Assembly: GCA_003265685.1 (NCBI GenBank)
Contig: QJOU01000030.1
Span: 1-64,000 of the forward strand
DNA: 64,000 nucleotides
Reading direction: 5' to 3'
Source of the DNA: Piscinibacter caeni
GTDB taxonomy: Bacteria; Pseudomonadota; Gammaproteobacteria; Burkholderiales; Burkholderiaceae_C
Shown: piece after piece, positions 32,135 through 41,150 of the stretch
Layout of the letters: each line of letters starts with the position of its first letter
How positions within the stretch are numbered: position 1 is the first letter of the stretch
Made by a program: the position numbers and the translations under genes
The notes under the pieces: generated by a model
What the model was told of the DNA's origin: nothing
Databases searched by the model: none
What the model saw: the letters and a program-made list of their open reading frames with translations, nothing else

Positions 32135-32704
32135 TCACTGCTTGATCGCCTCGATCTGGATCAGCAGGCGGATGTTGTCGGGAATACCCGGCAGGCCGTA
32201 GGTCATGCCCCACTGGCTGCGCGCGATGGTGGTCTCGAAGTCGCCGCCGCACACCTCGCGCTTGAACATCGGGTTGTTGTAGCAGTTGAAGTTGTTGGCC
32301 TTGAGCGTGACCGGTGCGCTCTTGCCCAGCATCGTGAGGGTGCCGCCGATCTCGCTGACCTTGTCGCCGTTGAAGGCGAACTTGTCGGCCACGAACTTGG
32401 CGCTGCCATGCTCGGCGGCGTTGAAGAAGTCCTTGCTCTTCAGGTGGGTGTCCAGCGGCGCCACGCCGGTGCTGATCGAGCCGATGTCGATCGTGATCTC
32501 GGCCTTGCCGCTCCTGGCGGCCCGGTCGAACGTGACCGCGCCTTCCTTGCGGTCGAAGCGCCCGCGGATGGTCGAGGTGCCGAAGTGCAGCGCCTCGAAG
32601 GTCACGAAGGTGTGCGACGGGTCCAGGCTGTAGGTGGCGCTCTCGGCGCGGGCCAGGCCGGCGGCGGCGATCAGGGCCAGGGCGATCAGGGAGGGCTTCG
32701 TCAT
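32135..32704 (-). CDS. YceI family periplasmic protein (copy 2)
   Basis: 189 residues. Signal peptide to about Ala21, then YSLDPSHTFVTFEALHFGTSTIRGRFD and a C-terminal WGMTYGLPGIPDNIRLLIQ that is closely mirrored in copy 1. It contains FNCYNNPMFKREVCGGDFE, and the two Cys may pair in the periplasm. It lies 22 bases upstream of copy 1. Confidence 0.92.
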   Translation of the reverse strand: MTKPSLIALALIAAAGLARAESATYSLDPSHTFVTFEALHFGTSTIRGRFDRKEGAVTFDRAARSGKAEITIDIGSISTGVAPLDTHLKSKDFFNAAEHGSAKFVADKFAFNGDKVSEIGGTLTMLGKSAPVTLKANNFNCYNNPMFKREVCGGDFETTIARSQWGMTYGLPGIPDNIRLLIQIEAIKQ

Positions 32705-32745
32705 GGTGCGGTCGGTGGGTTGGGAAGGGGTGGGTCGGGAGGCGG

Positions 32746-33309
32746 TCAGAGCGCGGCGACGCCGGTCAGCGCGAGCTTGAAGCGCACCTGAACGTCGTTG
32801 GCGACCATGGAGGTGTCCTTCCAGTCGCCGTCGCCGATGCGGTAGTCGAGCCGCTTGATCGTGAACGCGCCGGTGGCGGTGGTGGCGGCGCCGGACTGCG
32901 CCAGCGCGACGGGCACCACCACGTTCTGGCTCGCGCCCTTGATGGTCAGCGTGCCGGCCACCTCGAACTTGCCCGGGCCGGCGGCCTTGACCGCGGTGCT
33001 CTGGAAGCGCGCCTGCGGAAACTTCTTGGTGTCGAACCAGTCCGGCTTGACCACCTCGGCCTCGACTTCGGCCGAGCCGAGCGTCACGCTGGCCAGGTCG
33101 ATCGTGAAGGCGATGCGGGCCGCCTCGGGCTTCTTCGGGTCGAACGCCACCTGGGCGTCGAACTTGCGGAACGTGCCGTCCACCGGCACGCCCATCTGCT
33201 TGCTGGTGAAGGCGATCTCGCTGCCGGCCGGCTGCACCTGCTGGGCAGCGGCGCTGCCGCTCCAGGTAGAGGCGAGCGCGAGGGTCGAGACGATGACGAC
33301 GTTCTTCAT
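32746..33309 (-). CDS. YceI family periplasmic protein (copy 3, divergent)
   Basis: 187 residues with a signal peptide ending SAAAQ. The barrel is recognisable (GSEIAFTSKQMGVPVDGTFRKFDAQVAFDPKKPE, LDYRIGDGDWKD) but clearly differs from copies 1 and 2, so it is an older paralogue with perhaps a different ligand. It is located 13 bases after the cytochrome b561 gene, an association also seen for yceJ-yceI in E. coli. Confidence 0.9.
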   Translation of the reverse strand: MKNVVIVSTLALASTWSGSAAAQQVQPAGSEIAFTSKQMGVPVDGTFRKFDAQVAFDPKKPEAARIAFTIDLASVTLGSAEVEAEVVKPDWFDTKKFPQARFQSTAVKAAGPGKFEVAGTLTIKGASQNVVVPVALAQSGAATTATGAFTIKRLDYRIGDGDWKDTSMVANDVQVRFKLALTGVAAL

Positions 33310-33322
33310 GATGATGCGTTCC

Positions 33323-33859
33323 TCAGGCGCGGCGCAGGCGCATGCGCTCGAGCAGGCCGTCGTGGTCGACGAACTGGTGTTTCAGGGCGGCGGCGATGTG
33401 CACGAGCACGAGGGCGCCGAGCGAGAAGGCCAGCACCTTGTGCGCCAGCTTGAAGACCTCGGACAGCGGCTTGTCCACCGGCACGAAGTCCGGCAGCGGC
33501 AGCACGCCGAACAGCACCACCGGGAAGCCGGCCGAGGAGGTGTAGGCCCAGCCCGCCAGCGGCACGGCGAAGAACAGCAGGTACAGCAGGCGGTGCGTCC
33601 AGTGCGCGGCGGCCGCCTGCCAGGCCGGCATCGGCGCATCGGCCGGCGGGCGGTGTGTCAGGCGCCACAGCAGGCGCAGCGCCGACAGCGCCAGGATCGT
33701 GACCCCGGCCCACTTGTGCCAGTTGTAAAGCTTGAGCCGCTGGGGCGACATCGGGAGGTCGGCCATGTAGACGCCGACACAGAAGCTGCCGATGATCGCC
33801 AGGCCCAGCAGCCAGTGCAGCAGGATGGCGGTGGTGGTGTAGCGCGGGGTGCTGGCCAT
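33323..33859 (-). CDS. Cytochrome b561 family membrane protein
   Basis: 178 residues, four membrane helices with candidate haem-ligand His in ILLHWLLG, YNWHKWAG, FKLAHKVLAF and VLVHIAAALKHQF. The family transfers electrons between quinols and periplasmic acceptors. It heads a four-gene run with the three YceI genes, so a quinone-handling role for the group is plausible. The start at 33859 is chosen from the first helix; the frame is open 114 bases further upstream. Confidence 0.9.
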   Translation of the reverse strand: MASTPRYTTTAILLHWLLGLAIIGSFCVGVYMADLPMSPQRLKLYNWHKWAGVTILALSALRLLWRLTHRPPADAPMPAWQAAAAHWTHRLLYLLFFAVPLAGWAYTSSAGFPVVLFGVLPLPDFVPVDKPLSEVFKLAHKVLAFSLGALVLVHIAAALKHQFVDHDGLLERMRLRRA

Positions 33860-34028
33860 GGTGCAGGACGTTCTTGGAGCCGATGCCCGACGTACGGGCC
33901 GCCGCGACGGACGGACGCACTGTAGGCGGCTGTCAACCGCGACCACTTCATCGCCGTTGATGCGTGCGTTCAAAAAATCTTGCCGACCTGCGATTGCGTC
34001 GCCGCAACGCCGGACGGCGCACCGGCGC

Positions 34029-34034
34029 TAGAGT
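34029..34034 (+). promoter_or_regulatory. Putative -10 element (TAGAGT) for the lipoprotein gene
   Basis: TAGAGT in GCGCTAGAGTGC, 27 bases before the ATG at 34062. Same CTAGAxT core as other promoters here; no clear -35. Confidence 0.35.
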
Positions 34035-34061
34035 GCACCGGTCCTAGCCGAGGAGTTGACC

Positions 34062-35018
34062 ATGATCCGTCCGCCGCTGTCCAAGTTCCGTGCCATCGCT
34101 GCCGCCGGGCTCGCCGTACTGCTCGCCGCCTGCGGCGGCGGCGGTGACGGCCCGCTGCCGGCGCCGGAGATCACGGTGAACATCAACCTGCAGAACCAGC
34201 AGCAGGTGGCGCGGGCCAGCTTCGGGAGTTCGGTGTCGGGCGCGGTCGGCGGCTTCACCGGCGTGGCCTCGGGCGGCGCGGCCTCGCCCCTGGTGGTCAA
34301 GCGCGCGCAGTCGGCAGCGCTGGCCGTGCGCAAGCGCATCGCCGAGGACGTGTCGGCCGACCTGTGTCCGGGCGGCGGCGCGGCCGACGCCACGGCCACC
34401 GACGTCTCGCCGCCCGGCGAGAGCGTCGGCGATTCGGCCCAGGTCACCTTCATCAACTGCAATGACGGGTCCGGCACCGTGGCCAGCGGCGTGCTGCGGC
34501 TGACCATCAGTTCGCTCGCATCGTCGAGCATCGGCTTCACGGTCTCGACCTCGAACTTCTCGGTGCGCGACACGGCCACCGGCTACACCGCGTCGCTGGA
34601 CGGCGGCTTCGGGCTGTCGTTGACCGTCACCCCGGGAGTGTTCACGTCACGCCTGAGCGTCGGCAACGAGCTGGTGCTGGATGCCAGCGTCGGCGCGATC
34701 AGCGACACGGTCTCGCTGCTGCGCGGCTACGCAACCGAGGCAACCTACACCGTGTCCGACGCGACGACCCGCGCGGTCGCCGCCGGGCCGGTGGACTCGC
34801 TGGCCTCCGGCGGCACCTTCAACCTGTCGACGCCGCGGGCCCTGGTGCAGACCGACAACGAGGCCTATCCGCACGCCGGCCAGATCCTGGCCGTGGGCAA
34901 GACCGGCAAGCTGCGCGCGACGGTGCTGTCCAACACCCAGGTGCGGCTCGAGGTCGATGAGACCGGCGACGGTGTCTACGAACGCAATACCGTCGTCGCC
35001 TGGACCGACCTGCTCTGA
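34062..35018 (+). CDS. Hypothetical lipoprotein, 318 aa
   Basis: Family not recognised. A lipoprotein signal ends in VLLAAC (Cys about 25), followed by Gly-rich GGGGDG. The mature part is Ser/Thr/Val-rich with beta-strand character throughout (for example VLRLTISSLASSSIGFTVSTSNFSV). Two Cys occur near residues 107 and 133. GAGGAG lies 6 bases before the ATG; a TTG two codons earlier sits too close to that site. Divergent from cytochrome b561 and convergent with the oxidoreductase gene. Probably an outer-membrane or periplasmic surface protein. Confidence 0.75.
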   Translation: MIRPPLSKFRAIAAAGLAVLLAACGGGGDGPLPAPEITVNINLQNQQQVARASFGSSVSGAVGGFTGVASGGAASPLVVKRAQSAALAVRKRIAEDVSADLCPGGGAADATATDVSPPGESVGDSAQVTFINCNDGSGTVASGVLRLTISSLASSSIGFTVSTSNFSVRDTATGYTASLDGGFGLSLTVTPGVFTSRLSVGNELVLDASVGAISDTVSLLRGYATEATYTVSDATTRAVAAGPVDSLASGGTFNLSTPRALVQTDNEAYPHAGQILAVGKTGKLRATVLSNTQVRLEVDETGDGVYERNTVVAWTDLL

Positions 35019-35031
35019 AATGACCCGCTGA

Positions 35032-38000
35032 TCAGGCCGCCTGCCGCGCGCCGGCGCCCTCGCGCCAGCGTGCCTGCAGTGCGGCCCACTTCGGCCGCGC
35101 CGCCGCGAGGTGGCGCGCTTTCACGTGGCCGTAGCCGCGGATCTCTTCCGGGATGCGCGCGATCTCCACGGCCAGCGCCAGGTTGTCGGCGTTCAGCCCG
35201 GCCAGCAGTTCCTCGATCGTGCTGCGGTACTCGCCGATCAGCGCGCGCTCGGTGCGGCGCTCCTCGGTGCGGCCGAAGACGTCCAATGCGCTGCCGCGCA
35301 GGCCCTTGAGCTTCGCGAGCACGCCGAAGGCCTTGAGCATCCACGGGCCGTAGTGCTGCTTGACCAGTTCGCCACGCTCGTTGGTCTTCGCCAGCAGCGG
35401 CGGAGCCAGGTGGTAGTGCAGCTTGTAGTCGCCCTCGAACTGCGCGGTCACCTTGTCGAGGAAGCGCCGGTCGGTGTGCAGGCGTGCGACCTCGTACTCG
35501 TCCTTGTAGGCCATCAGCTTGAAGAGGTAGCGCGCCACCGCCTCGCTGAGCTTCGTGCTCGAGAGCTTCGCCTCGGCGGCGCGCACCTTGTCGACGAAGG
35601 CGCGGTACTGCGCGGCGTAGGCCGCGTCCTGGTAGCCGGTGAGGAACTCGACACGCGTGGCGATCATGTCGTCGAGCGAGGGGCGCTTGACGAATTCGAT
35701 CACCTGCGCCGGTTTCAGCAGCGCCTGCACCGCCGCCAGGTCGTGCGCGGCGCGGCGGCCCCATTCGAACGCGGCCTTGTTGTTCTCCACCTGCACGCCA
35801 TTGAGCTCGATGGCGCGCAGCAGCGCGGCCTTCGAGAGCGGCACGCGGCCCTTCTGCCACGCGTAACCCAGCATCAGCGGGTTGGTGTAGATCGAGTCGC
35901 CCAGCAGGCCAGTGGCCAGCGCGTCGGCATCGAAGGCGCCCACGCCCTCCGCGCCGACAGCGGCCGTGACCGCGCCCTCGCAGTTGCCGCCCGGGAACTG
36001 CCAGTCCGGGTTGTGCACGAACGAGGCCGTCGGCGTGCCGTGGGTGTTCATCGCCACGAAGGTGCGACCGGCGCGCATCACCGCCAGCGTGGCCTTGTTG
36101 GCGGCGACGATCGCGTCGCAGCCGATCACGAGGTGCGCCTCGGCGGTGCCGACCTTGGTGGTGTGGATTGATTCGGGACGGTTCGCGATCTGGATGTGGC
36201 TCCAGGTCGAGCCGCCCTTCTGCGCCAGGCCCGCCGCATCCTGCGTGACGATGCCCTTGCCCTCGAGGTGCGCGGCCATGCCCAGCAACTGGCCGATGGT
36301 GATCACGCCGGTGCCGCCGACGCCGGCCACGACGATGCCCCAGGCCGTTTCGGCCACGGGCAGTGCCGGCTCCGGTAGCGCGGGCAAGGCGAACGGGTCG
36401 GGCCGCGCCGCCTTGTCCTTCTTCGCCGACTTCAGCTGCCCGCCCTGCACCGTGACGAAGCTCGGGCAGAAGCCCTTCACGCAGGAGAAGTCCTTGTTGC
36501 AGGTGTTCTGGTTGATGCGGCGCTTGCGGCCGAACTCGGTCTCGATCGGCTCGACGCTCAGGCAGTTCGACTGCACCGAGCAGTCGCCGCAGCCCTCGCA
36601 CACCAGCTCGTTGATGACCACGCGCTTGTCGGGTTCCGCCATCGTGCCGCGCTTGCGGCGGCGGCGCTTCTCGGTGGCGCAGGTCTGGTCGTAGATGATG
36701 ATCGTGCAGCCGGCAATCTCGCGCAGCTCGCGCTGGATCCTGTCCAGCTCGTCGCGGTGGTGCACCGTGACGCCGGGCGCCAGCGCAACCGGCGTGCCGC
36801 CGTACTTCTGCGGTTCGTCGGTGACGACGACGATCTTCTTCGCGCCCTCGGCCTCGAGCTCGCGCGTCATCTGCGCCACGTCGAGCTGGCCGTCCACCGG
36901 CTGGCCGCCGGTCATCGCCACCGCGCCGTTGAACAGGATCTTGTAGGTGATGTTCACGCCCGCGGCGATGCTCTGCCGCACCGCCAGCAGGCCGGAGTGG
37001 TAGTAGGTGCCGTCGCCGAGGTTGGAGAAGACGTGTTTGTCCTTCGTGAACGGCGCCTGGCCGACCCACGACACGCCTTCGCCGCCCATCTGGCTGAAGG
37101 TGACGGTGCTGCGGTCCATCCACACCGCCATGTAGTGGCAGCCGATGCCGGCCACCGCGCGCGAGCCCTCGGGCACCTTGGTGCTGGTGTTGTGCGGGCA
37201 CCCGCTGCAGAACCAGGGCGTGCGGTCGGCGCCGCCCCCTTTGATCTCGGCCAGCGCGCGCTCCTTGGCCTCGATCAGCGCGACGCGCGCGTCCATGCGC
37301 GCGGCGGTGTCGGCATCGACGCCGAGCTTCTTCAGCCGCTTCGCGATCGCCTTGGCGATGATCGCCGGCGTCAGGTCGGCCTGCGCGCGGAGCAGCCAGT
37401 TCTCGCTCGGGTTCGGGCGCGACCATTCGCCGCCGGAGGTGTCGCCCTCGGGCTCGTCGAACTTGCCCAGCACGTTGGGCCGCACGTCGGGCCGCCAGTT
37501 GTACAGCTCCTCCTTGAGCTGGTACTCGATCACCTGGCGCTTCTCCTCGACGACGAGGATCTCCTGCAGGCCGAGCGCGAACTCGCGCGTGATCGTCGCC
37601 TCCAGCGGCCACACCACGTTGACCTTGTGCAGCCGGATGCCGAGCTGCCGGCAGGCCGCCTCGTCGAGGCCGAGGTCGGCCAGCGCCTGGCGCGTGTCGT
37701 TGTAGGCCTTGCCAGAGGCGATGATGCCGAAGCGGTCCGATCCACCCGGGGGCCCGGCGATCACGTCATGGTTCAGCTTGTTGGCACGCACGTAGGCGAG
37801 CGCGGCGTACCACTTGTGGTCGAACAGGCGCGACTCCTGCTCGAGCGGCGCGTCCGGCCAGCGGATGTGCAGGCCGCCGGGCGGCACGGTGAAGTCCTCG
37901 GGCAGCAGGATGTTCACGCGGTCGGGGTCGACCCAGATGCTGGCCGAGGACTCGACGATCTCCTGGATCGTCTTCATCGAGGTCCACACGCCCGCGAAGC

Positions 38001-38604
38001 GGCTCATCGCGAAGGCGTGCAGGCCCATGTCGAGGATGTCCTGCACGCTGGAGGGGAAGAACACCGGCAGCCCGCAGGCCTTGAAGATGTGGTCGCTCTG
38101 GTGCGCCGCGGTGCTGCTCTTGGCGATGTGGTCGTCACCCGCGATCGCGATCACGCCGCCGTGTTTCGCGGTGCCGGCCATGTTGGCGTGCTTGAAGACG
38201 TCGGAGCAGCGGTCCACGCCCGGGCCCTTGCCGTACCAGAGGCCGAACACACCGTCGAACTTCTTCGATTGCGGGTAGAGGTCGAGCTGCTGCGTACCCC
38301 ACACCGCGGTGGCGGCGAGCTCCTCGTTGACGCCCGGCTGGAACACGATGTTCTGCGCCGCCAGGTGCTTCTTGGCCTGCCACAGCGCCTGGTCGTAGCC
38401 GCCCAGCGGCGAGCCGCGGTAGCCGCTGACGAAGCCGGCGGTGTTCAGCCCCGCCATCGCATCGCGCTGGCGCTGCAGCATCGGCAGTCGCACCAGCGCC
38501 TGCACGCCGCTCATGAAGGCGCGGCCGCTGCCGAGGCTGTACTTGTCGTCGAGCGTGACGCTCTCCAGGGCCTTGCGGATGGCCTCGGGCAGGGGTGCGT
38601 TCAT
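35032..38604 (-). CDS. Fused indolepyruvate ferredoxin oxidoreductase (IorA-IorB type)
   Basis: 1190 residues, the expected size for the proteobacterial one-chain enzyme that oxidatively decarboxylates aryl-pyruvates to aryl-acyl-CoA with thiamine diphosphate. The N-terminal region (GYRGSPLGGYDQALW) is followed by a TPP-binding segment (IAGIGCHYMAVWMD, NLGDGTYYHSG) and a Cys-rich Fe-S block (VCEGCGDC, then CNKDFSCVKGFCP, about 700-750). The C-terminal part (GVGGTGVITIGQLLGMAAHLEGK) corresponds to the gamma/IorB domain. GGAGA lies about 11 bases before the ATG. Divergent from an Lrp/AsnC-type regulator, which probably controls it in response to an aromatic or branched amino acid. Confidence 0.93.
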   Translation of the reverse strand: MNAPLPEAIRKALESVTLDDKYSLGSGRAFMSGVQALVRLPMLQRQRDAMAGLNTAGFVSGYRGSPLGGYDQALWQAKKHLAAQNIVFQPGVNEELAATAVWGTQQLDLYPQSKKFDGVFGLWYGKGPGVDRCSDVFKHANMAGTAKHGGVIAIAGDDHIAKSSTAAHQSDHIFKACGLPVFFPSSVQDILDMGLHAFAMSRFAGVWTSMKTIQEIVESSASIWVDPDRVNILLPEDFTVPPGGLHIRWPDAPLEQESRLFDHKWYAALAYVRANKLNHDVIAGPPGGSDRFGIIASGKAYNDTRQALADLGLDEAACRQLGIRLHKVNVVWPLEATITREFALGLQEILVVEEKRQVIEYQLKEELYNWRPDVRPNVLGKFDEPEGDTSGGEWSRPNPSENWLLRAQADLTPAIIAKAIAKRLKKLGVDADTAARMDARVALIEAKERALAEIKGGGADRTPWFCSGCPHNTSTKVPEGSRAVAGIGCHYMAVWMDRSTVTFSQMGGEGVSWVGQAPFTKDKHVFSNLGDGTYYHSGLLAVRQSIAAGVNITYKILFNGAVAMTGGQPVDGQLDVAQMTRELEAEGAKKIVVVTDEPQKYGGTPVALAPGVTVHHRDELDRIQRELREIAGCTIIIYDQTCATEKRRRRKRGTMAEPDKRVVINELVCEGCGDCSVQSNCLSVEPIETEFGRKRRINQNTCNKDFSCVKGFCPSFVTVQGGQLKSAKKDKAARPDPFALPALPEPALPVAETAWGIVVAGVGGTGVITIGQLLGMAAHLEGKGIVTQDAAGLAQKGGSTWSHIQIANRPESIHTTKVGTAEAHLVIGCDAIVAANKATLAVMRAGRTFVAMNTHGTPTASFVHNPDWQFPGGNCEGAVTAAVGAEGVGAFDADALATGLLGDSIYTNPLMLGYAWQKGRVPLSKAALLRAIELNGVQVENNKAAFEWGRRAAHDLAAVQALLKPAQVIEFVKRPSLDDMIATRVEFLTGYQDAAYAAQYRAFVDKVRAAEAKLSSTKLSEAVARYLFKLMAYKDEYEVARLHTDRRFLDKVTAQFEGDYKLHYHLAPPLLAKTNERGELVKQHYGPWMLKAFGVLAKLKGLRGSALDVFGRTEERRTERALIGEYRSTIEELLAGLNADNLALAVEIARIPEEIRGYGHVKARHLAAARPKWAALQARWREGAGARQAA

Positions 38605-38670
38605 CGGGGGGTCTCCAGCAGCGCGTGCGTGGCGGCAGTGTAGGCAAGGGCTCCGGGCAGGTGCTTTCCT

Positions 38671-38711
38671 TCGTTGCCTGAATATGGGATCGTGGAGCAA
38701 CGATCTTGCTC
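38671..38711. promoter_or_regulatory. Operator-like inverted repeats and promoter between the oxidoreductase and Lrp-type genes
   Basis: TCGTTGC (38671-38677) pairs with GCAACGA (38697-38703). Overlapping it, GATCGT-N6-ACGATC occupies 38688-38705. These abut TTGCTC (38706-38711), a -35 candidate for the regulator gene with CAGAAT (38730-38735) 18 bases later. The layout fits autoregulation by the divergent Lrp/AsnC-type protein. Confidence 0.5.
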
Positions 38712-38745
38712 AAAGTACAAGGAATAGAACAGAATCGCGCTCGAC

Positions 38746-39285
38746 ATGGCCATTCCCGGGAAAACCCCAGATCCTGCGCCGGAAGCCGCCGAGGCCCACG
38801 GCGCGGGGCTGGACCGCTACGACATCGCGATCCTGCGCGAACTCCAGCAGGATGCCCGCCTGAGCAATGCGGAGCTCGCCTCGCGCATCGGCCTGTCGGC
38901 CGCGCCGACCTGGCGCCGCGTGCGCTGGCTCGAGGAGCAGGGCTACATCACCGGCTACCGGGCCGAGATTGACCGGCGCAAGATCGGCCTCGGGGTGCTC
39001 GCCTTCGTGCGCATCGACGCCGACCGCAATACCGTCGAGGCGACCCGCCTGCTCGAAGACGCCATCCGCCGCCTGCCCGAGGTGATCTCCTGCCACTACA
39101 TCAGCGGCTCGGGCACCTTCGAACTGCAGGTGATGGCCACCGACCTGGATGCGTTCTCGCGCTTTGCGCTCGATGCGCTGATGGCGCTGCCGCACGTGAA
39201 GGACGTGCACACCAGCTTCTCGCTCGGCGAGGTCAAGTCCGGCGGCGCGCTGCCGCTGGCGCACCTGCGCGCGGCCGCGCGCTGA
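38746..39285 (+). CDS. Lrp/AsnC family transcriptional regulator
   Basis: 179 residues. An N-terminal winged helix-turn-helix (LDRYDIAILRELQQDARLSNAELASRIGLSAAPTWRRVRWLEE) is followed by a RAM effector domain (about 85-165). An extra 20-residue N-terminal tail precedes the HTH. The ATG is only 10 bases after a CAGAAT -10 candidate, so the leader would be very short. Divergent from the fused indolepyruvate oxidoreductase, the likely target. Confidence 0.93.
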   Translation: MAIPGKTPDPAPEAAEAHGAGLDRYDIAILRELQQDARLSNAELASRIGLSAAPTWRRVRWLEEQGYITGYRAEIDRRKIGLGVLAFVRIDADRNTVEATRLLEDAIRRLPEVISCHYISGSGTFELQVMATDLDAFSRFALDALMALPHVKDVHTSFSLGEVKSGGALPLAHLRAAAR

Positions 39286-39288
39286 GAC

Positions 39289-39927
39289 TCAGCGCGAGCT
39301 GTAGCCGCGCCCGTCCATGCAGGCCGCGAGCGCGCGTTCGTAGATGCTCGGGTCGCCCACCGCGCCGGGGTGCTGCGTGGCCCAGCGGTTGCACTCGCGC
39401 CGGTCGTTCTCCAGCTGCGCGGCGCTCTGGCCGTTGCGCGGGTAGTAGATCGGCTCGGGCATCGGCCGCGGGGGCGGGGCCGGCGGTACCGGCGTCGCGC
39501 CGTCGGCACCCGGCGGCGGCGCGACCACCGCGTAACCGGCCGGTGCCGGCGTGTAGTACACGCCGTTGGCGTAGTAGTACGGCGCGCCGCCGATCCACAG
39601 CGTGACGTAGGACGGCGGCAGCAAGGGCACCATGATGCCCACCGGTGGCAGCACGACGCGGAAGCGCGTGCCGTAGGGCCGGTACCAGACCCCGCCGTGG
39701 AAGAAGAACTGCCCGCTGCCGAAGGTCACGCCGACGCTGCCGCCGGGCAGTGCCGGGGACACCCAGCCGGGCGCCGGGTAGTAGTGGTCGTGCCGGTAGC
39801 GGCCGTCGAACACCGCAGGCGGCGGCGGGCCGCGGCGAGCGGGGGGCGGCGGCGGGCGGTGGCGTTCCTGCGCGGCCAGCGGCGCGGCGATCAGGGCGGC
39901 GAGGGCAAGGGCGGCAATGCGCTTCAT
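39289..39927 (-). CDS. Secreted Pro/Tyr-rich protein, DUF6515-like
   Basis: 212 residues. Signal peptide to about residue 19 (MKRIAALALAALIAAPLAA), then a Pro/Arg-rich stretch, a Tyr/Gly-rich centre (GAPYYYANGVYYTPAPAGY) and a C-terminal ECNRWATQHPG...ACMDGRGYS segment with two Cys that probably pair. This resembles the DUF6515 family of uncharacterised envelope proteins in Burkholderiales. Its stop lies 3 bases from the stop of the convergent Lrp-type gene. Confidence 0.75.
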   Translation of the reverse strand: MKRIAALALAALIAAPLAAQERHRPPPPPARRGPPPPAVFDGRYRHDHYYPAPGWVSPALPGGSVGVTFGSGQFFFHGGVWYRPYGTRFRVVLPPVGIMVPLLPPSYVTLWIGGAPYYYANGVYYTPAPAGYAVVAPPPGADGATPVPPAPPPRPMPEPIYYPRNGQSAAQLENDRRECNRWATQHPGAVGDPSIYERALAACMDGRGYSSR

Positions 39928-40001
39928 GGCGGCCTCCGGGCAAGGTCCCCATGCTCCGCGCCGCTCGCATCACGCCGATTGCGCGCCCGCAAAGAAGCGT
40001 T

Positions 40002-41150
40002 TCAGCCCGAGGGCCACTTCGGCCACAGCGCCCACAGCCGCAGCGGCTGCTTCATGCGCCCGGCCTGCGCCTCGGCCTCCTCGCCCCAGCCCCAGAAGTA
40101 GTCGGCCCGCACTGCGCCGGTGATCGCGCTGCCGGTGTCCTGCGCCATCACGAGGCGGCGCAGCGGCGTGCTGGACAGCGGCTCGGTGGCATCCAGCCAG
40201 ACCGGCGTGCCGTAGGGAATCGACTGCGGGTCGACGGCGATCGAGCGGCCCGGTGTCAGCGGCACGGCCTGCGCGCCGCGCGGGCCGAGTGTCGGGTCGG
40301 GCAGCGGCTCCTCGCGGAAGAACACGTAGCGCGGGTTGCTCCACAGCAGATCGTTCAGGCGCTTCGGGTTCGCGCGCGCCCAGGCGCGGATCGCCGGCCA
40401 GGAGGCCTGCTCGGGCCGGAGCTCGCCCTGCTCGATCAGCCAGCGGCCGACCGACTTGTAGGGCTGGTCGTTGTGGCCCGCGTAGGCCAGCCGCACCAGG
40501 CGGCGCGTGCCGTTCGGCTCGGCGACGAGCAAGCGGCCCGAGCCCTGCACCTGCAGCAGCAGCGCATCCAGCGGGTCGGCCACGTAGGCCAGCTCGCGGC
40601 CGCGCAGCGCCGCCTGCGCCGCCGGCAGCGACTCGATCTGCTGGCGCGTCCACCAGGGCCGGCGCGCGGCCAGGTCGTCCGGAGGCGCGTGCAGCGGCAC
40701 GCGGAAGGCGCCGCGCGGCTGGCGCTGCGCCTCGACCAGCGGCTCGAAGTAGCCGGTGATCAGGCCGTCGGCCGAGCCCTCGGGCGATTCGACGCGGTAG
40801 GGCTGCAGCCGCGCCTGCAGCCACTCGCGCGCCTGCACGTCGCTGGCCGGCACGAAGCCGCGCGCCGCCAGGCACAGGCCCTGCCAGCCGGGCGCGGGCT
40901 TGTCGCAGCCGCGCTGCAGCGCCGGCCAGAGTTCGCGCGTGGTGTCCTGCTGCCAGCCGGGCAGCTCGGCCCAGTCCACCGGCACCCAGCGCGAGCGCGC
41001 GCGCACGATGGCCGGGCCGCCCGGCGCGCTGGCCGAGGGGGCGGGGGTGGTTGCGGGGGGCGGGCCCTCGTCGACCAGGCTGCCGCAGCCGGCCAGGCTG
41101 CCTAGAATCGCGGCGCCCGTCACGAGCACTCGCCAGGAAACGTCGATCAT
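40002..41150 (-). CDS. mltA: Membrane-bound lytic murein transglycosylase A
   Basis: 382 residues. Lipoprotein signal MIDVSWRVLVTGAAILGSLAGC (Cys22), MltA barrel domain (GLITGYFEP, AYVADPLDALLLQVQGSGRL) and a C-terminal 3D domain with AQDTGSAITGAVRADYF containing the conserved Asp residues. It cleaves peptidoglycan, giving 1,6-anhydro-muramic ends, from the inner face of the outer membrane. Its start codon overlaps, head to head, the start of a small membrane ORF on the other strand. The frame is open 66 bases further, but the signal peptide fixes this start. Confidence 0.92.
   Translation of the reverse strand: MIDVSWRVLVTGAAILGSLAGCGSLVDEGPPPATTPAPSASAPGGPAIVRARSRWVPVDWAELPGWQQDTTRELWPALQRGCDKPAPGWQGLCLAARGFVPASDVQAREWLQARLQPYRVESPEGSADGLITGYFEPLVEAQRQPRGAFRVPLHAPPDDLAARRPWWTRQQIESLPAAQAALRGRELAYVADPLDALLLQVQGSGRLLVAEPNGTRRLVRLAYAGHNDQPYKSVGRWLIEQGELRPEQASWPAIRAWARANPKRLNDLLWSNPRYVFFREEPLPDPTLGPRGAQAVPLTPGRSIAVDPQSIPYGTPVWLDATEPLSSTPLRRLVMAQDTGSAITGAVRADYFWGWGEEAEAQAGRMKQPLRLWALWPKWPSG
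41103..41108 (+). promoter_or_regulatory. Putative -10 element (TAGAAT) for the 41-residue ORF, inside mltA
   Basis: TAGAAT within CTAGAATCGCGGC, a 13-mer also present at the rpe promoter (43654-43666). It lies 40 bases before the plus-strand ATG at 41149 and inside the coding sequence of mltA on the other strand. Confidence 0.4.
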
